From: Clonostachys chloroleuca
Lineage: Eukaryota > Ascomycota > Sordariomycetes > Hypocreales > Bionectriaceae
Length of the DNA: 64,000 nt
Assembly (NCBI GenBank): GCA_037952775.1
Contig: JBANAY010000003.1
Coordinates: forward strand, 23,250,001 to 23,314,000
Direction: 5' to 3'
The stretch's first letter is position 1; each line of letters opens with the position of its first letter. Positions 45,713-56,674 of this stretch are shown piece after piece. Under the pieces are notes generated by a model. The model ran no database searches. It was not told the DNA's origin and saw only the letters and a list, made by a program, of their open reading frames with translations. The position numbers and the translations under genes were made by a program.

Positions 45713-46704
45713 GGTGACGGTTTCTGGTTGGAATGAAGGAAAGTGGATGGGAACCACTGACTGGGATGGTTCTGAATGAAGAAGTGATGAACTGAGAAGG
45801 ATGGAGCTGCTGATGCATGACAATCTGGGGAAGCGAAGATCATGCCGCTCCCTTATATACTTCTCCAAACGAGCCTGGGTATGGTTCGTTCTGGGCAGAT
45901 GGTCCGTGTGCGGGGATAGAATCAACGCGGTTGTCGTGAAACAGGTGAGAAAGGGGTGGGGCGGCTGGGATTGGTGGCATTAGCCATTATCTGGTGATAG
46001 TGCGACTTACTCGTGCTGTCTACCCCAAATGTAAATAATGGCTTGGTGATAGGCTACTGGAATCAAGGTGGAGAATGTAAAAGTGCTATGTGAGCCAGGC
46101 ATGAGAAATCCAACACCGTGATTGGCTGGGGGCTCCTGTATGTCACCACCACTCACACCAGCCCTGGCGTTCGCATCAAGGGCTCGACGGCATAACCACA
46201 GCAGCACGCCCGCCAGCCCTTAATTCGAAGCCAATTCTAGTCACGCTTTCCCCATGGGGACTACGGGGAACACGGCGAGCAAGCGGAGTGCATCTGGGCA
46301 GGCCTTCGAGGAGGTCCGGCCGGAGGAGGTGTGGGGAGGAAAATGACGAGCTGGAGACTATGGAAACCCCCGACTTATTTCCCGCATTATGACTGGCTCC
46401 CCACGGATTAGCGCCCATGGGGTAGAGTTTGCTTGCGGGGTTGCTCCTGCCCGACTTGCCAAAACCGAGTCAAAAAGGAAAGTTCCCCTTCTCAGCCGCT
46501 CCTTCCCATTTCGTCTATTATCACCATCGCCCGTCGCCATGAGCAGAGGCAAGACAGAAATTGCATCTCCTTCCGCTCTCCTCCAGACTGGGATCCGGGA
46601 CAGATTTGCTTATCTCTGGGCTTCACGGCAGCAGTGGCACCACACTCTCCGCATGAGCCTGATCGCTCAGGCCACACCCCACACGGCCATACCGTCAGAC
46701 CACG
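45713..46704. other. Divergent promoter region of sugar transporter and Zn2Cys6 gene
   Basis: Shared upstream region of about 1 kb. No gene supported; overlapping frames at 46389-46793 are in phases not used by the downstream gene. This arrangement allows co-regulation of the transporter and the transcription factor. Confidence 0.5.
45852..45859 (-). promoter_or_regulatory. TATA box of the sugar transporter gene
   Basis: Minus strand TATATAAG, about 140 bases before the ATG at 45712. Confidence 0.6.
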
Positions 46705-49190
46705 ATGCAGACGGCGACGGCGACCTCGACAGTCAAGCCGCTGGATCCGTGTACAGTAAGTTCGCCCGCAGTGCTTGTCTTACCCTGTGGTGAAACTCAG
46801 ACTTACTGATGGTGTCTCGGCTTGCCTTGCCATAGCTTTGCAAACAGAGGTCAGTTTGTTCTAGATTCATCCGGGGACAGCTCAGTGCCCTCCCCTCCAT
46901 CCGTTGCATTACATCGTCTTACTTTGTTTGGCTTGCTTGGCTTGCTTGGCTTGCTACTTTCCTTGTTGAGATATCAGTCCCAGCTAATATGGAGTCCGTC
47001 CGCGCCCCCGTTTAGACATCAGAAATGTAAGATTGCGCACTATCAATGCAGACCCTGGAATTTCCCAACTCGTGCTCGAACGGCGAGTTGAGTCTTGCTT
47101 TTTTTGCTAGATTGCTAATTCGTCATGTCCAATAGGCGATCTAGAGCGTCCCTGCTCCAACTGTCGGAAGAGTGATGTTGAATGCGTCCGCAACTATAGC
47201 GTGCGATTCCGGCATGGGTTGAACCCCAGCATCCAACCCCGAAGGGCCCAAGATGCATCTCGACGCAGCGAGTTCCAGTTCGCTCATGATCAGCCTTGGG
47301 TAAGGACCAATCGCACCCTGAGCTTTGTCGACGAGACCAACGATGTCATCAATCTGCTCGATTCTGGAACCGGCACCAGCAATTTCGACTCCATCGACTC
47401 GCCCCCTGATCTCATGCAGGTGACCGAGACCGGCAGCCTCGACTCTTCTCAGCCGCGATCGCCCTCCGCACCAAGCAAAGAACACCGCTCCGGCACTGAC
47501 AAATTAGACGCCGACTTGCCCTCGCCTATTGCCGCCTCCGGGGGCCCTCCATCCAAAAAGAAGCGGACCTTGAGCCACTCAGCACTCACACCATGGTCAG
47601 GGGCTCCACGATCGGATCCAATTCATGCTCGAACATCAAGTCGCGGCTCTCACTATTCCCAAAGCATCCCAGAAGCAGGCAGCCCCTTCAGTCTCTTTTC
47701 CAACTCCCCGGTCATTACCCAGCAGTTGCTCCTCGGTCTCCACAGAGAGTTGGACACTCAGACATTCCCAAGTCCCCAGGTCTCCTCGATCCACTCACCC
47801 CTGGGTGATTGCCATGCAAAAGTCATCGACGGCATCTATCTCGAGACACCAAACTGGCCACTTGAAGACCCCGTTGAGGCCATGCTGTTCCAGAACTACG
47901 TCCATGACTTGGCGCCACTCTTTGATCTCTGTGATAGCGACAGACACTTCGCCACCGTCGTGCCGCGCCGAGCAGCGCTATGCCCCCCTCTCATGAACGC
48001 CATCCTGGCCGCCTCAGCTAAGCGATTGAGGCGGGTGAGTAATTTCGACTCTTACATTGGTGACAAATATCATCAAAACTGCCTCAAAACGCTTATCCCT
48101 GCTCTGTCGAGCCTCGCCGCCGTCATGGACGAGAATCTATTGACCACCATTGTCATACTACGATTCATGGAAGAGCTAGACGTCCCCTGCAGATCAACAG
48201 GGATGACCTCGGAATCCCACCTAGTGGGTACCCGAGTCTTCATCGCAGCCCAGGAGAAGATGAGTGATTTCTCTGGCCTTCGCCGAGCAGCATTCCTAGT
48301 TGCTCTCCGCCAAGAGATCCACATGGCGTTCATCCAGGGTCGTGTGGTTCATCCTAATTTCGACCTGGATATGATATCGCGCCTAGTGGTCCCAGATAGC
48401 ACCGGCTGCGACTATGCAAATCTGATAATCTTGCACTGTGCTTCTTGTATCCGATACTGCTATGGTTCGGAAGAGCAGAGTATAGCCACCTGGGAGGAGC
48501 TTCGAGAACGGCAAGACCGGATATGGATAGAGAGACCGTGGATCTTCCATCCCATGCACGTCAACGAGAACAGTGGCGTATTCCCAGAGGTTGTGTACTT
48601 GAACGATGCAATCGTCACAGGGATGCTACACTACTATCTGGTCGAAGTGTTGCTCGCCGCACACAACCCCAAGACCCCGAGATTAGGGCCAGGCCAGGCA
48701 AAGTCCTTCAGGGAGACAAACGAACATATCAAGAAAAGCGTTCTCACAATATGCGGCATCGCCGAGGTATTACCATCCCTTGTTGCACGCTACGATTCTT
48801 TCTTTCAGGAGATTTCCTGCTGACATTGTTTCCTTTCGCAGTCAAATGATCGTACACAAGCCTCTTATGCATACGTCTGCCTAGCGATTACAATGGCGGG
48901 GGATCGATTTACCGACCCTGAGCACCAAGATGCCATTAGAAACATTTTAGTAAAGGCAGACACTCGGTTTGCTTGGCCAACGGGTCCAATGTAAGTGCTT
49001 GATGAGACATCTCCACCTGAAATTTGAGCTGACCCGAACTTCAAGCCAACGGCATCTATTAGAGGGCTGGGGTCGGGAACTCTCGCCGGACTTGGTGTCT
49101 GAGCAACCCCAGGTGGAAACTAATGATGTCCAGCAACATGTGGAACTGGCGGAGTCGATAGCATCGGCCATCGCCATGCTTCACGACTAG
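46705..49190 (+). CDS. Zn2Cys6 transcription factor with micro-exons in the zinc cluster
   Basis: Nuclear regulator of 666 residues from six exons: 46705-46755, 46836-46849 (14 nt), 47016-47026 (11 nt), 47136-48766, 48842-48990 and 49046-49190. Only this splicing rebuilds the cluster, residues 16-42: PCTLCKQRHQKC then DLERPCSNCRKSDVEC, spacing C-x2-C-x6-C-x5-C-x2-C-x6-C. All four introns around it have GT donors (GTAAGT, GTCAGT, GTAAGA) and YAG acceptors. The helical middle region contains PVEAMLFQNYVHDLAPLFDL, a typical start of the fungal regulator domain, and LMNAILAASAKRL. A basic stretch PPSKKKRTLSH near residue 150 may be a nuclear localisation signal. It is divergent from the sugar transporter and may regulate it. 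Confidence 0.9.
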
Positions 49191-49924
49191 GCTTTGGTAG
49201 TCGTACCATGCATGTATTTCTGTATTTCGCTAGAGTGGTGGGTGGAAACGGGGATACAAGGGCTGGGAGCGGAGTCGGGCAGGGGAATTTCAGGCAACTC
49301 GGAGTCTCTGGTCTTTTTGGACTCTCGGTTTTCGGCGTTCGGTGTTGAGTGGCGGTGAGATGATGCCAGTTTTGCGTTACGGGGGTTATGTAAATATCAT
49401 GTATCATGAAAACGCGTACCAAGAGGAAAGCATTATGCCACCTTCAGGAAGCTAGCAGTTAAAGATGCCACCTATCACAACTGAGCGAACAGAGTAAATG
49501 TGTTAAGGTGTTTAGGACGCCGTTTGAGATGAGCATTTTGTAGTTGGGTGTAAGAATATCAGAAAAAAACGTCATTCTGAGTAGTGCGCTTTGGCAGATT
49601 GCTCAACATGCCCCCAAGCTGCTGAAAGTAAACATGGCACACCAGAGCTCTTTGTACAAGCTGGAGACCTCATTCTGTGATTAATAATATTTCAAATAAT
49701 AACACTAAAATAATATATTATTGTATATTATTTAACTTGATATTGTATTCATAACTGTGTTGATTGTTTTGATGTTGTGTCGAAATGTGAGGCTGTAAGA
49801 GGCTTTTGTGTGCCATGTTTTATTTCGGCTATTCAGCCCCTTCGTCCTCTTTTGTCTCACTAGTCAATATTAGATACATGGACTCATAACCATTCTATTC
49901 CACCAAACATTGTCATACTACATT
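49191..49924. other. Intergenic, contains a miniature inverted-repeat element
   Basis: 3' flanks of the Zn2Cys6 gene (plus) and the P450 (minus), with the AT-rich element at 49631-49820. No further gene. Confidence 0.55.
49631..49820 (+). mobile_element. Miniature inverted-repeat element (copy A)
   Basis: About 190 bp, flanked by TA on both sides. The left end reads AACATGGCACACCAGAGCTC. The right end, reverse-complemented, reads AACATGGCACACAAAAGCCT, about 17 of 20 positions identical. The inside is AT-rich and non-coding (ATAATATATTATTGTATATT). It shares both ends and internal blocks (GAGACCTCA, TTGATTGTTTT) with copy B at 52080-52286. The TA duplication suggests mobilisation by a Tc1/mariner-type transposase. 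It is not obviously derived from the Fot1-like element, whose ends differ. Confidence 0.75.
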
Positions 49925-51504
49925 CTACTGCTTCTCTTTGAACTCGGACACGCCCAAATCCCGACGCCACAGCTTCACAGGCATGGGTCCGGGCCCGAGG
50001 TTCATGGCCTCTTGCCGCTTGGGCTCCCAATCGGGGTGTGGAAGGGCAAGCTCGTATCGATGGACAACACTAGCGAGCAGGACAGTCTGCTCAAGGTAGC
50101 TGATGTTGCGGCCAATACAGCCTCTGGCGCCAGCGCTGAAGCTGATGAAGTAGGGCTGGAGATCCTTGCCCTTCTCTCCCAGCCACCGTTCGGGGATGTA
50201 GGATTCGGGCTCGGGGAAGATTTTGGGATCACGATGAGACACCCAGGCAGAAATTGATACCGTCGTATCGGCAGGGATGAAATCACCGAGAATGTTGCAA
50301 CCCTCTGGGGGGTTCGACGAGGCAGACCAAAGGTAGTAGGCGGAGTGATACGAAGAGATTCGTCAAGACACGCGCGGAGGTAGGGAAGATGTTTCACCTT
50401 GTCGTATGGTGCAATCACCTCATCGGCGTCCAGAACAGCGTCGACCTCCTCGCGGAGCTTAGCCATGCATTTCGGGTTCTTGAGAAGCCAGAACATGACA
50501 TTGTTCATGGCAATAGCGGTAGTGTCTGAACCAGCGTTCATCATGATAGAGACCTCGGCAACGACCTCACCCCACTCAATGCCGGAATCATTCGCATCGT
50601 TGTGGTCCATGATGGCCTGGAAGAAATCAGGCAGGCGCTCGCCGGCCTCATAACGCTTGAGACGTTGAGTGGCACGGTGATAGACAATGTCGTTCCAGTT
50701 CTCATTGAGCTTCCACCACTTGCGGAAGTCGGGCGAGACCCACTTGGAAAGCTCAACGCTGAAGTTGTACCACTTCTCAGACCAGGCCAAAATCGACTGA
50801 GCGCGGGCAGTAGAGTGCAGGGCTTCGCGGTAGTTCACGTAGTGAATAGAGCCATCCATGCGCTCAGCCTTGACACGATCATGGCCCTGGTCAAGGAAAC
50901 CAAGACGTTCACTCAGGCCAATGTCGGCGATGGCATCAAGAGTGAAGAAGTTTGTAAAGGCTCGGTAGTCGAAGGTGAGGTCGGTGGCATCGGGACGGAA
51001 CCCTTTCTTCAGAGGAGCAGTACAAGCCTTGTCGGCGGCTTTGATGAATCGCTCAGTCTTATCGGCCACCTTGAACTCCCAGTTCTCGAGGTTCTTCAAC
51101 GCATAGGCAGCGGACAGGGCACGTCGCTTGCGCTGATGATCCAGTTTGTCAACGACATCAGCCAGATGAAAGTGCGTGCCGGCTAGAGTTTCGTAAAACT
51201 CGCCCTTGGTGCACTTTGTACCATGACCGTAGATGTCCTTGATGGCATCTGGAGAGCCGTAAGATAGGGAGTTGGGGCCGGTTCGGATGACTGGGTGTGT
51301 CTTGTGCAGTTTGTAGAGCAGGTCGGAACGGAAACCACGGTGGGCTTCAATCATGAAGGGGATGTTGGTGATACCGGCTAGAGGGTGGAAGTTGGGATAT
51401 CTCCGCAAACCCTTCGCATCTCTGAAGTATGTGATGATGGGGAAAAGGATAAAGTAGCCGATCAAGGCTGTAGTCGTGACTACGACGACAATTTCTGCGT
51501 ACAT
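49925..51504 (-). CDS. Cytochrome P450 monooxygenase, benzoate-hydroxylase-like, with one-base frameshift
   Basis: ER-anchored heme monooxygenase, intronless. The N-terminus VVVVTTTALIGYFILFPIIT is the membrane anchor. Motifs: I-helix MMNAGSDTTAIAMNN, K-helix ESLR, and the heme loop FSAGARGCIG near the C-terminus. Overall it resembles the group often annotated as benzoate 4-monooxygenase (CYP53-like), but the substrate is unproven. The frame breaks in a G run at 50307-50312 (six G where seven would keep the frame), between GLPRRTP and the region before VSHRDPKIFPEPESYIPERW. With seven the protein would be 526 residues, normal length. So this is either a very recent pseudogene or a homopolymer error. 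It is divergent from a P450 reductase gene and bracketed by two miniature elements. Confidence 0.87.
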
Positions 51505-52752
51505 GGAGGGCAGAATTCAGATTTCAATGAAGCCAGCTGTTGATGGGGGATGTTGATTGATCTATGGTGGGTGAAATGGAATATGAATTGTTGAAAAAAA
51601 ATAATTGGTGTTATATCGCTTCAGAATAGTATTGCCCATTCATGAAAGAACTTGGCCAGGAAATATGATTGCATGGACAAACGATGAGCAAACGTCAATA
51701 CGTTGAGGGCATATTTTACAATTCTGACAGTTGTCAGAACAAGAGGGGCGCTTCTCCTTCTCCAATTTCCAATATGGCAATTCCCTAAATCGGCATTTCG
51801 AGTCGTCATCTGGGGACATCTAGAAACGCCCACGGGGAGCTAGAAGCGCCATGCTTGTTACGGGAGTCAGCCCGGCTTCATGTGACAGCAGTTGTAACAC
51901 GAAGCCAAGAGGAGAGGCAAAGCCATGAGGGGTAAAGGGGCGGAACTCTCCACAAGATGCGCACCCGCATGCCCAGGATCGTAGATTCTAGTCCTCCCTC
52001 CCCCACACTTCTCCATCTTGATGTTGGATGGGGTCCCGTGATCGAGATCCGGAGGCTGACACTAGCAAGGGAGTGACATAAAAACACGGCACACCAAAGC
52101 TCTGTTCACACAAGTCAGAGACCTCAGTTTCTTATCCATAATGCTACACACAGTAATAAGAAAATTAACAGTTATTATCCTACAGTATTTAGCTATTATT
52201 GTGGTTGTTACTGATTAATTGTTTTCGTATTGTAATGATATTGTGTTGAAATTCAACGCTGGAGGTTCTGGATGTGCCATGTTTTATGTCAGTCGCCTGA
52301 CTAGTTCGCAGGAAGTTGTGGAGGAGTGGAGAAACGTTCTGAACAAGGAAAATTCTCTTCTGGGCTGTCTTGAACAGGGAAGTTTCCTATTACAGCCTAC
52401 CGAGGGAGGCAATTCTGCCCTACTTTCTCGGCCGCTAATCTCATGCTAACAAAGATTTGCCAACCGCACCTGAGATTAGCGAAGCGACTTTCCTCGCCTG
52501 GATCCCACATGCTGACTCCACGAGGCCAGTGAGAAATAGACCTGCTATGGTTGGCTGTGGATCTGAGTCAGGGAATATGTATGCAACATCGAGCTGAAAT
52601 GTGCTTCTGGTGGCGGGCGGAGCAGATCGAAATATCAATGCATTCGAACCCTTCACCAACTCTCGTCCGAATCATTTGAACCCAAACGATCAGAAATTGA
52701 TTCACCTTCTTGCTTAATTCCAGTGAGGGTATAAAAAGCTGTTTTGTCCGTC
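51505..52752. other. Shared P450/reductase promoter region with a miniature element
   Basis: 1.25 kb between the divergent P450 and P450 reductase genes. Copy B of the miniature element (52080-52286) is inserted here. A TATAAAAA sequence at 52730-52737 lies only 16 bases before the chosen reductase ATG. No gene found. Confidence 0.55.
52080..52286 (+). mobile_element. Miniature inverted-repeat element (copy B)
   Basis: About 205 bp. The left end has AACACGGCACACCAAAGCTC. The right end, reverse-complemented, has AACATGGCACATCCAGAACC. Flanking bases allow a TA duplication. AT-rich interior. Aligns with copy A (49631-49820) in the same orientation and with copy C (41730-41928) in inverse orientation. 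Sits between the divergent P450 and reductase genes. Confidence 0.72.
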
Positions 52753-54968
52753 ATGACCAGCACATTCCACTTAGATGCCATCCAGCGGCTGTCCCAACTC
52801 GGGCCACCACAAACCATCGCGGATGGAGTAGCTCTTGCTGCAGTCGGAGTTGCTTCGGCAGCATACATGCTCAATGGCATAGTTTGGAACAAACCCGACC
52901 CTTACCATGATGTCTGGTTCAGACGAATGGAATCCAGAAGTGGTGTTGGCGGCGGTGGCAAAGCAACGCGCAACATTGCCAAGAAGCTGGAGGAATCAGT
53001 AAGTATCGCAAACCAAAAAACACAACGAGATAGCGTCTTTGCTTCCCAGGCCATCCCTCTCTTACTTTTTACTAATTCTCCGCTCTCCAGAACAAGAATG
53101 TCGTCATCTTTTGGGGTTCCCAATCCGGTACTGCAGAGACATTCGCAGGCCGCTTGGCTAAGGAATGTCATCTAAAATTCGGTCTTCAGACTCTGTGTGC
53201 CGACCTCTGTGATTATGATTCCGAGACCATTGCACTTATTCCTGACAATAAGCTGGCAATTTTCATTATTTCCACCTATGGCGAGGGCGACCCTAGCGAC
53301 AACACGTTGGGGCTCTGGGAGTGGCTTCACAAAGATGCTGCCGGCATCAAGCTCCCGCACCTGCGCTACATGGCATTCGGTCTGGGCAACACAAGCTACA
53401 GGTACTACAACCGAGTAATAGACGTAGTAACCGAGGCTCTCGATAAAGCCGGTGCACAGCGCTTGATGCCCGTGGGCAGGGCCAACGATGCCAATGGCGG
53501 GACGGAGGAAGACTTCCTGTCCTGGAAGGATGACCTCTATGAGCATTTCATCAGCCAGCTGGGTTTCAAAGAACAGGATATTCCATATACCCCTGGTATA
53601 CGACTTGTTGAGGATGAGTCCCTCGATGTCATTGATCTCAATTTAGGTGAGCCTCTTGACAACCGCCATGGGCCCGCTCGTATTGTCAAACAATATTCCG
53701 CCATCAAACCATTGCCCGTCGAAACGTCATATGAGCTTTACAACTCCCCCAGCCGGAACTGCCTCCACGTCGAGCTGGATATCTCCAACATTCCAGAACT
53801 ACGATATGGAACCGGTGACCATCTTGCCGTCTATCCCGTCAACCCGGACCAAGAGGTGCAGTTACTCCTCCAGGCCCTGGGATTGGAGAACCGAGCAGAC
53901 ACACCTCTGCTGGTCCAGCCCTTAGAAGAGGGCCAGGCGATTAAGATTCCCAGCCCAACCAATCTCACAGCTCTCTTCCGCCATTATCTTGAGCTCTGTG
54001 CCCCAGTGTCCCGCGAGACTGTCGGCCAACTAGCCAAATTCGCCCCTACAACAGAAGCCGCAAGCAGGCTTGCATGCTTAGGAAAAGACAAGACGGGGTA
54101 CGCCGAGTTCATCGCCAGCAATCACATCACCTTTGGGCGTCTCCTCTCTCTAGCAGCTCCAGGCAGTATCTGGACGAACCTCCCTCTCGCCTACGTTGTC
54201 GAGACCTTACCAACCCTCCAGCCCCGTTACTACTCCATCTCCTCGTCGAGCGTCGTATCGGCTCGAAAGATCGCCATCACAGTCGGTGTCGACAGCACTC
54301 CCCTCGCCGCTTCCCCAACCACTGAAATCCGTGGAGTGACAACCAACTATCTACTGTCCCTCTCAAACCACATGAACGGAACTCCCAGCAATGCAATCGA
54401 CTCCCCATCCTACCAGCTCTCCGGACCGGGAAATGTCCTCCAAAGCAGCATGGTGCACGCCTGCATCCGCCGCTCCCAATTCAAGCTCCCCACCGTCGGC
54501 GCCACGCCCATCATCATGGTCGCAGCCGGCACCGGCATGGCGCCGTTCCGCGGCTTCATCCTCGAGCGCGCGCGCCTCAAGGCGATTGGCAAGCCCGTCG
54601 GGCGCATGCTCCTCTTTTTTGGCTGCCGTCGACCGGACGAGGATTTCCTCTACCAGAAGGAGCTCGCAGACGTCGCCGCTTCCGGGCTGGAGGGGGTGCT
54701 TGAGATTGTGTCTGCCTTCTCGCGGGCGGAGGGCAAACCCAAGACTTATGTCCAGGACCGGGTGGCGGAATACAAGGCTGAGGTGTGTGAGCTTTTGAAC
54801 AACGGCGCGAATATGTACATCTGTGGCCGCGCGTCCATGGCGAGGGAGGTTGGTAAGGTGGTGGAGGCTTCGATGAAGGAGCTGAACAACTGGACGGAGG
54901 CGGACGCTCGAAGCTGGACCGAGTCGGCGAAGAAGGGCGCCAAGTGGCTCGAGGATGTCTGGGGTTAG
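52753..54968 (+). CDS. NADPH-cytochrome P450 reductase
   Basis: ER-bound diflavin enzyme passing electrons from NADPH through FAD and FMN to P450s. Exons 52753-52998 and 53091-54968 give 707 residues, normal for the family. A hydrophobic anchor (ADGVALAAVGVASAAYML) lies near residues 24-41. FMN domain: FWGSQSGTAETFAGRLAKE, STYGEGDPSDNT and FGLGNTSYRYYN. FAD domain: RYYSISSSSV with GVTTNYL. NADPH domain: GTGMAPFRGFI, FFGCRRPDEDFLY, YICGRASMAREV, ending LEDVWG. Adjacent, head to head, to a P450, which suggests a dedicated redox partner. The standard fungal reductase has FGLGNxTYEHYN where this has FGLGNTSYRYYN, so it may be a second, specialised paralogue. No frame damage. Confidence 0.95.
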
Positions 54969-55340
54969 CCTAAGACGGGGATGTCCCCATGGAGAGTTAC
55001 GGCTTGTCTCCTGGGATATTTGAATCAGGGTCTCATTGGGTATGGAGCGGCAGACAAAGAAGGGGGTTACTGGATTCTTTCGGTTGGGATTTTTTGTCAG
55101 AGCAGGGCGGTTCGTCATTTGAGGACCAAAGTCATAGCGTTATAGATTAATAGAGAAAATCCGTCATATTCAGCGGCTACGAATCAATCCGATCTATTGA
55201 ATCTGCATGTCGGGGTCCAAAAACCAAACGGGCCGTGATGAGGAATTCACGGTCCGATATGACTGCCGTCACTTGCCAATCACCTGGGTATAAGTGGCGT
55301 CACTGGGGGCATGCTTCCTGTTCCCGCAAAATTCCCCAGT
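54969..55340. other. Short intergenic between convergent genes
   Basis: 3' flanks of the reductase (plus) and the chitinase (minus). Nothing else recognised. Confidence 0.5.
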
Positions 55341-56674
55341 TCAGAGCTCACCTTTACGTCCCTTCAGTTTGTTAAGGCCATTAATGGTTGCCTTCAGGTG
55401 GTCAAAGCCGGGGGCGTCTTCTCCAAGACCCCAGGCGAAAGCTCCTCCCAACCCCATCTCCCCAACCAGCTCTGCCATCTTGGACTCGATCACCTTGGGG
55501 GTATCAAAGGACCACCATCTAGCCTCCTCTTTGTCCCAGTACCCGTAGCTCCCATCTGCGGTGTAAATACCCTCATTCTGAGCCCGCTTAAACGAGTCGA
55601 TGACTTCGGACGGGGTCTCATCGTGATAGCTAAAACCACCCGTCCTACCAAGGTCGGCGCCAGTGTTCGGGTCTTCCAGGAGCAGAGTCGGACACCCAAT
55701 CGGGTCACTTGGGTCGCATCCATCGGTCGTGAGGAACCACTTGACGTAGTATCCAAGACCTAGATTCAGCTGGTGTGGCTTGGCACCACGGTCTACATAG
55801 CGCTGGATGGCGTCGCGAGAATCTGCGATGCCGCTGTGGTGTTGAACGGTGGTATCTCGTCGGTTCATCATGTCATATGTCATAACATTGATGAAGTCCA
55901 CAGCGCGGATGATACGTGGAAGAGTCGCCGTTGTAAAGGCCATGAGATCGATCTCCTTCCCAGGAGTTGCAATAGTGAGGAGCTTGTTCTTGCCCAGAAC
56001 AGCGCGCAACTGCTGGAGGAGCGCGACAAAGGCTTCAATCTCCCACTCGCGCTCCGAGTTGGGTATCTCCTTATAGTCGTCACGGTTACCGCTGAAGACA
56101 CGTCAGTACGAAAGAGACCGGCCGAGAGCAATCTCGTTGGGGAGGCAGTCGACTGACCCCGGATACTCCCAATCGATGTCAACACCATCAGCACCGGTCC
56201 TGTCCACCATGATCTTGACCTGCTCGGCCCATTTCTTCCTCGACTCGGCAGTAAGCGCGGCCTCCTGGAAGCCCTTCCAATCACCCCAGCCACCAATGGC
56301 GACTAGGACCTTGGTCCCAGGCTTGAATCCGGCGCGCACCTGGTCGACGCTCATGAAGAGCGGGTACTCATTGGGAGGTGTCTCAGCGGTGAAGACATCG
56401 GACGTGAGAAAGGCAAGATTGACGTGGGTAATGGACGACGCGAGGTCGAACGCAGGAATGATGGGATGCTGGCTGCAAAATCACAGATGCGTCAATGCCA
56501 TGACCTCTCTGGGCCGGCGCGCGCCGTGGTTTTCCATCATCCTCGGCCCTAAAATACTTACCCAGTAAGATACATGAGACAGCGCGTCCCGTTCGAGGTG
56601 ACACCGGTAGCTGACACCACCGCCATGGTGAGGGCGGTGGTGAGCAATCTCACGACGGCGTGGATCAGGCGCAT
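55341..56674 (-). CDS. Secreted chitinase, glycoside hydrolase family 18
   Basis: Hydrolyses beta-1,4-N-acetylglucosamine polymers outside the cell or in the wall. Exons 56674-56562, 56472-56158 and 56091-55341 give 392 residues. The signal peptide is MRLIHAVVRLLTTALTMAVV. GH18 motifs: KVLVAIGGWGDWKG (the SxGG region) and GADGVDIDWEYPG, the DxxDxDxE catalytic box with the acid Glu. Then come FINVMTYDMMNR and, late, GGAFAWGLGED with the conserved Trp. The second intron (56157-56092, GTCAGT donor, CTGAC branch) removes a stretch that would otherwise end the frame, and restores YPGGNRDDY. No chitin-binding module or GPI signal is seen. Divergent from a Zn2Cys6 gene 1.2 kb away. Confidence 0.93.

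Noticed and set aside
54363..55118. 251-codon minus-strand open frame
   Set aside because: Antisense to the NADPH-domain end of the P450 reductase, whose motifs are unambiguous on the plus strand.
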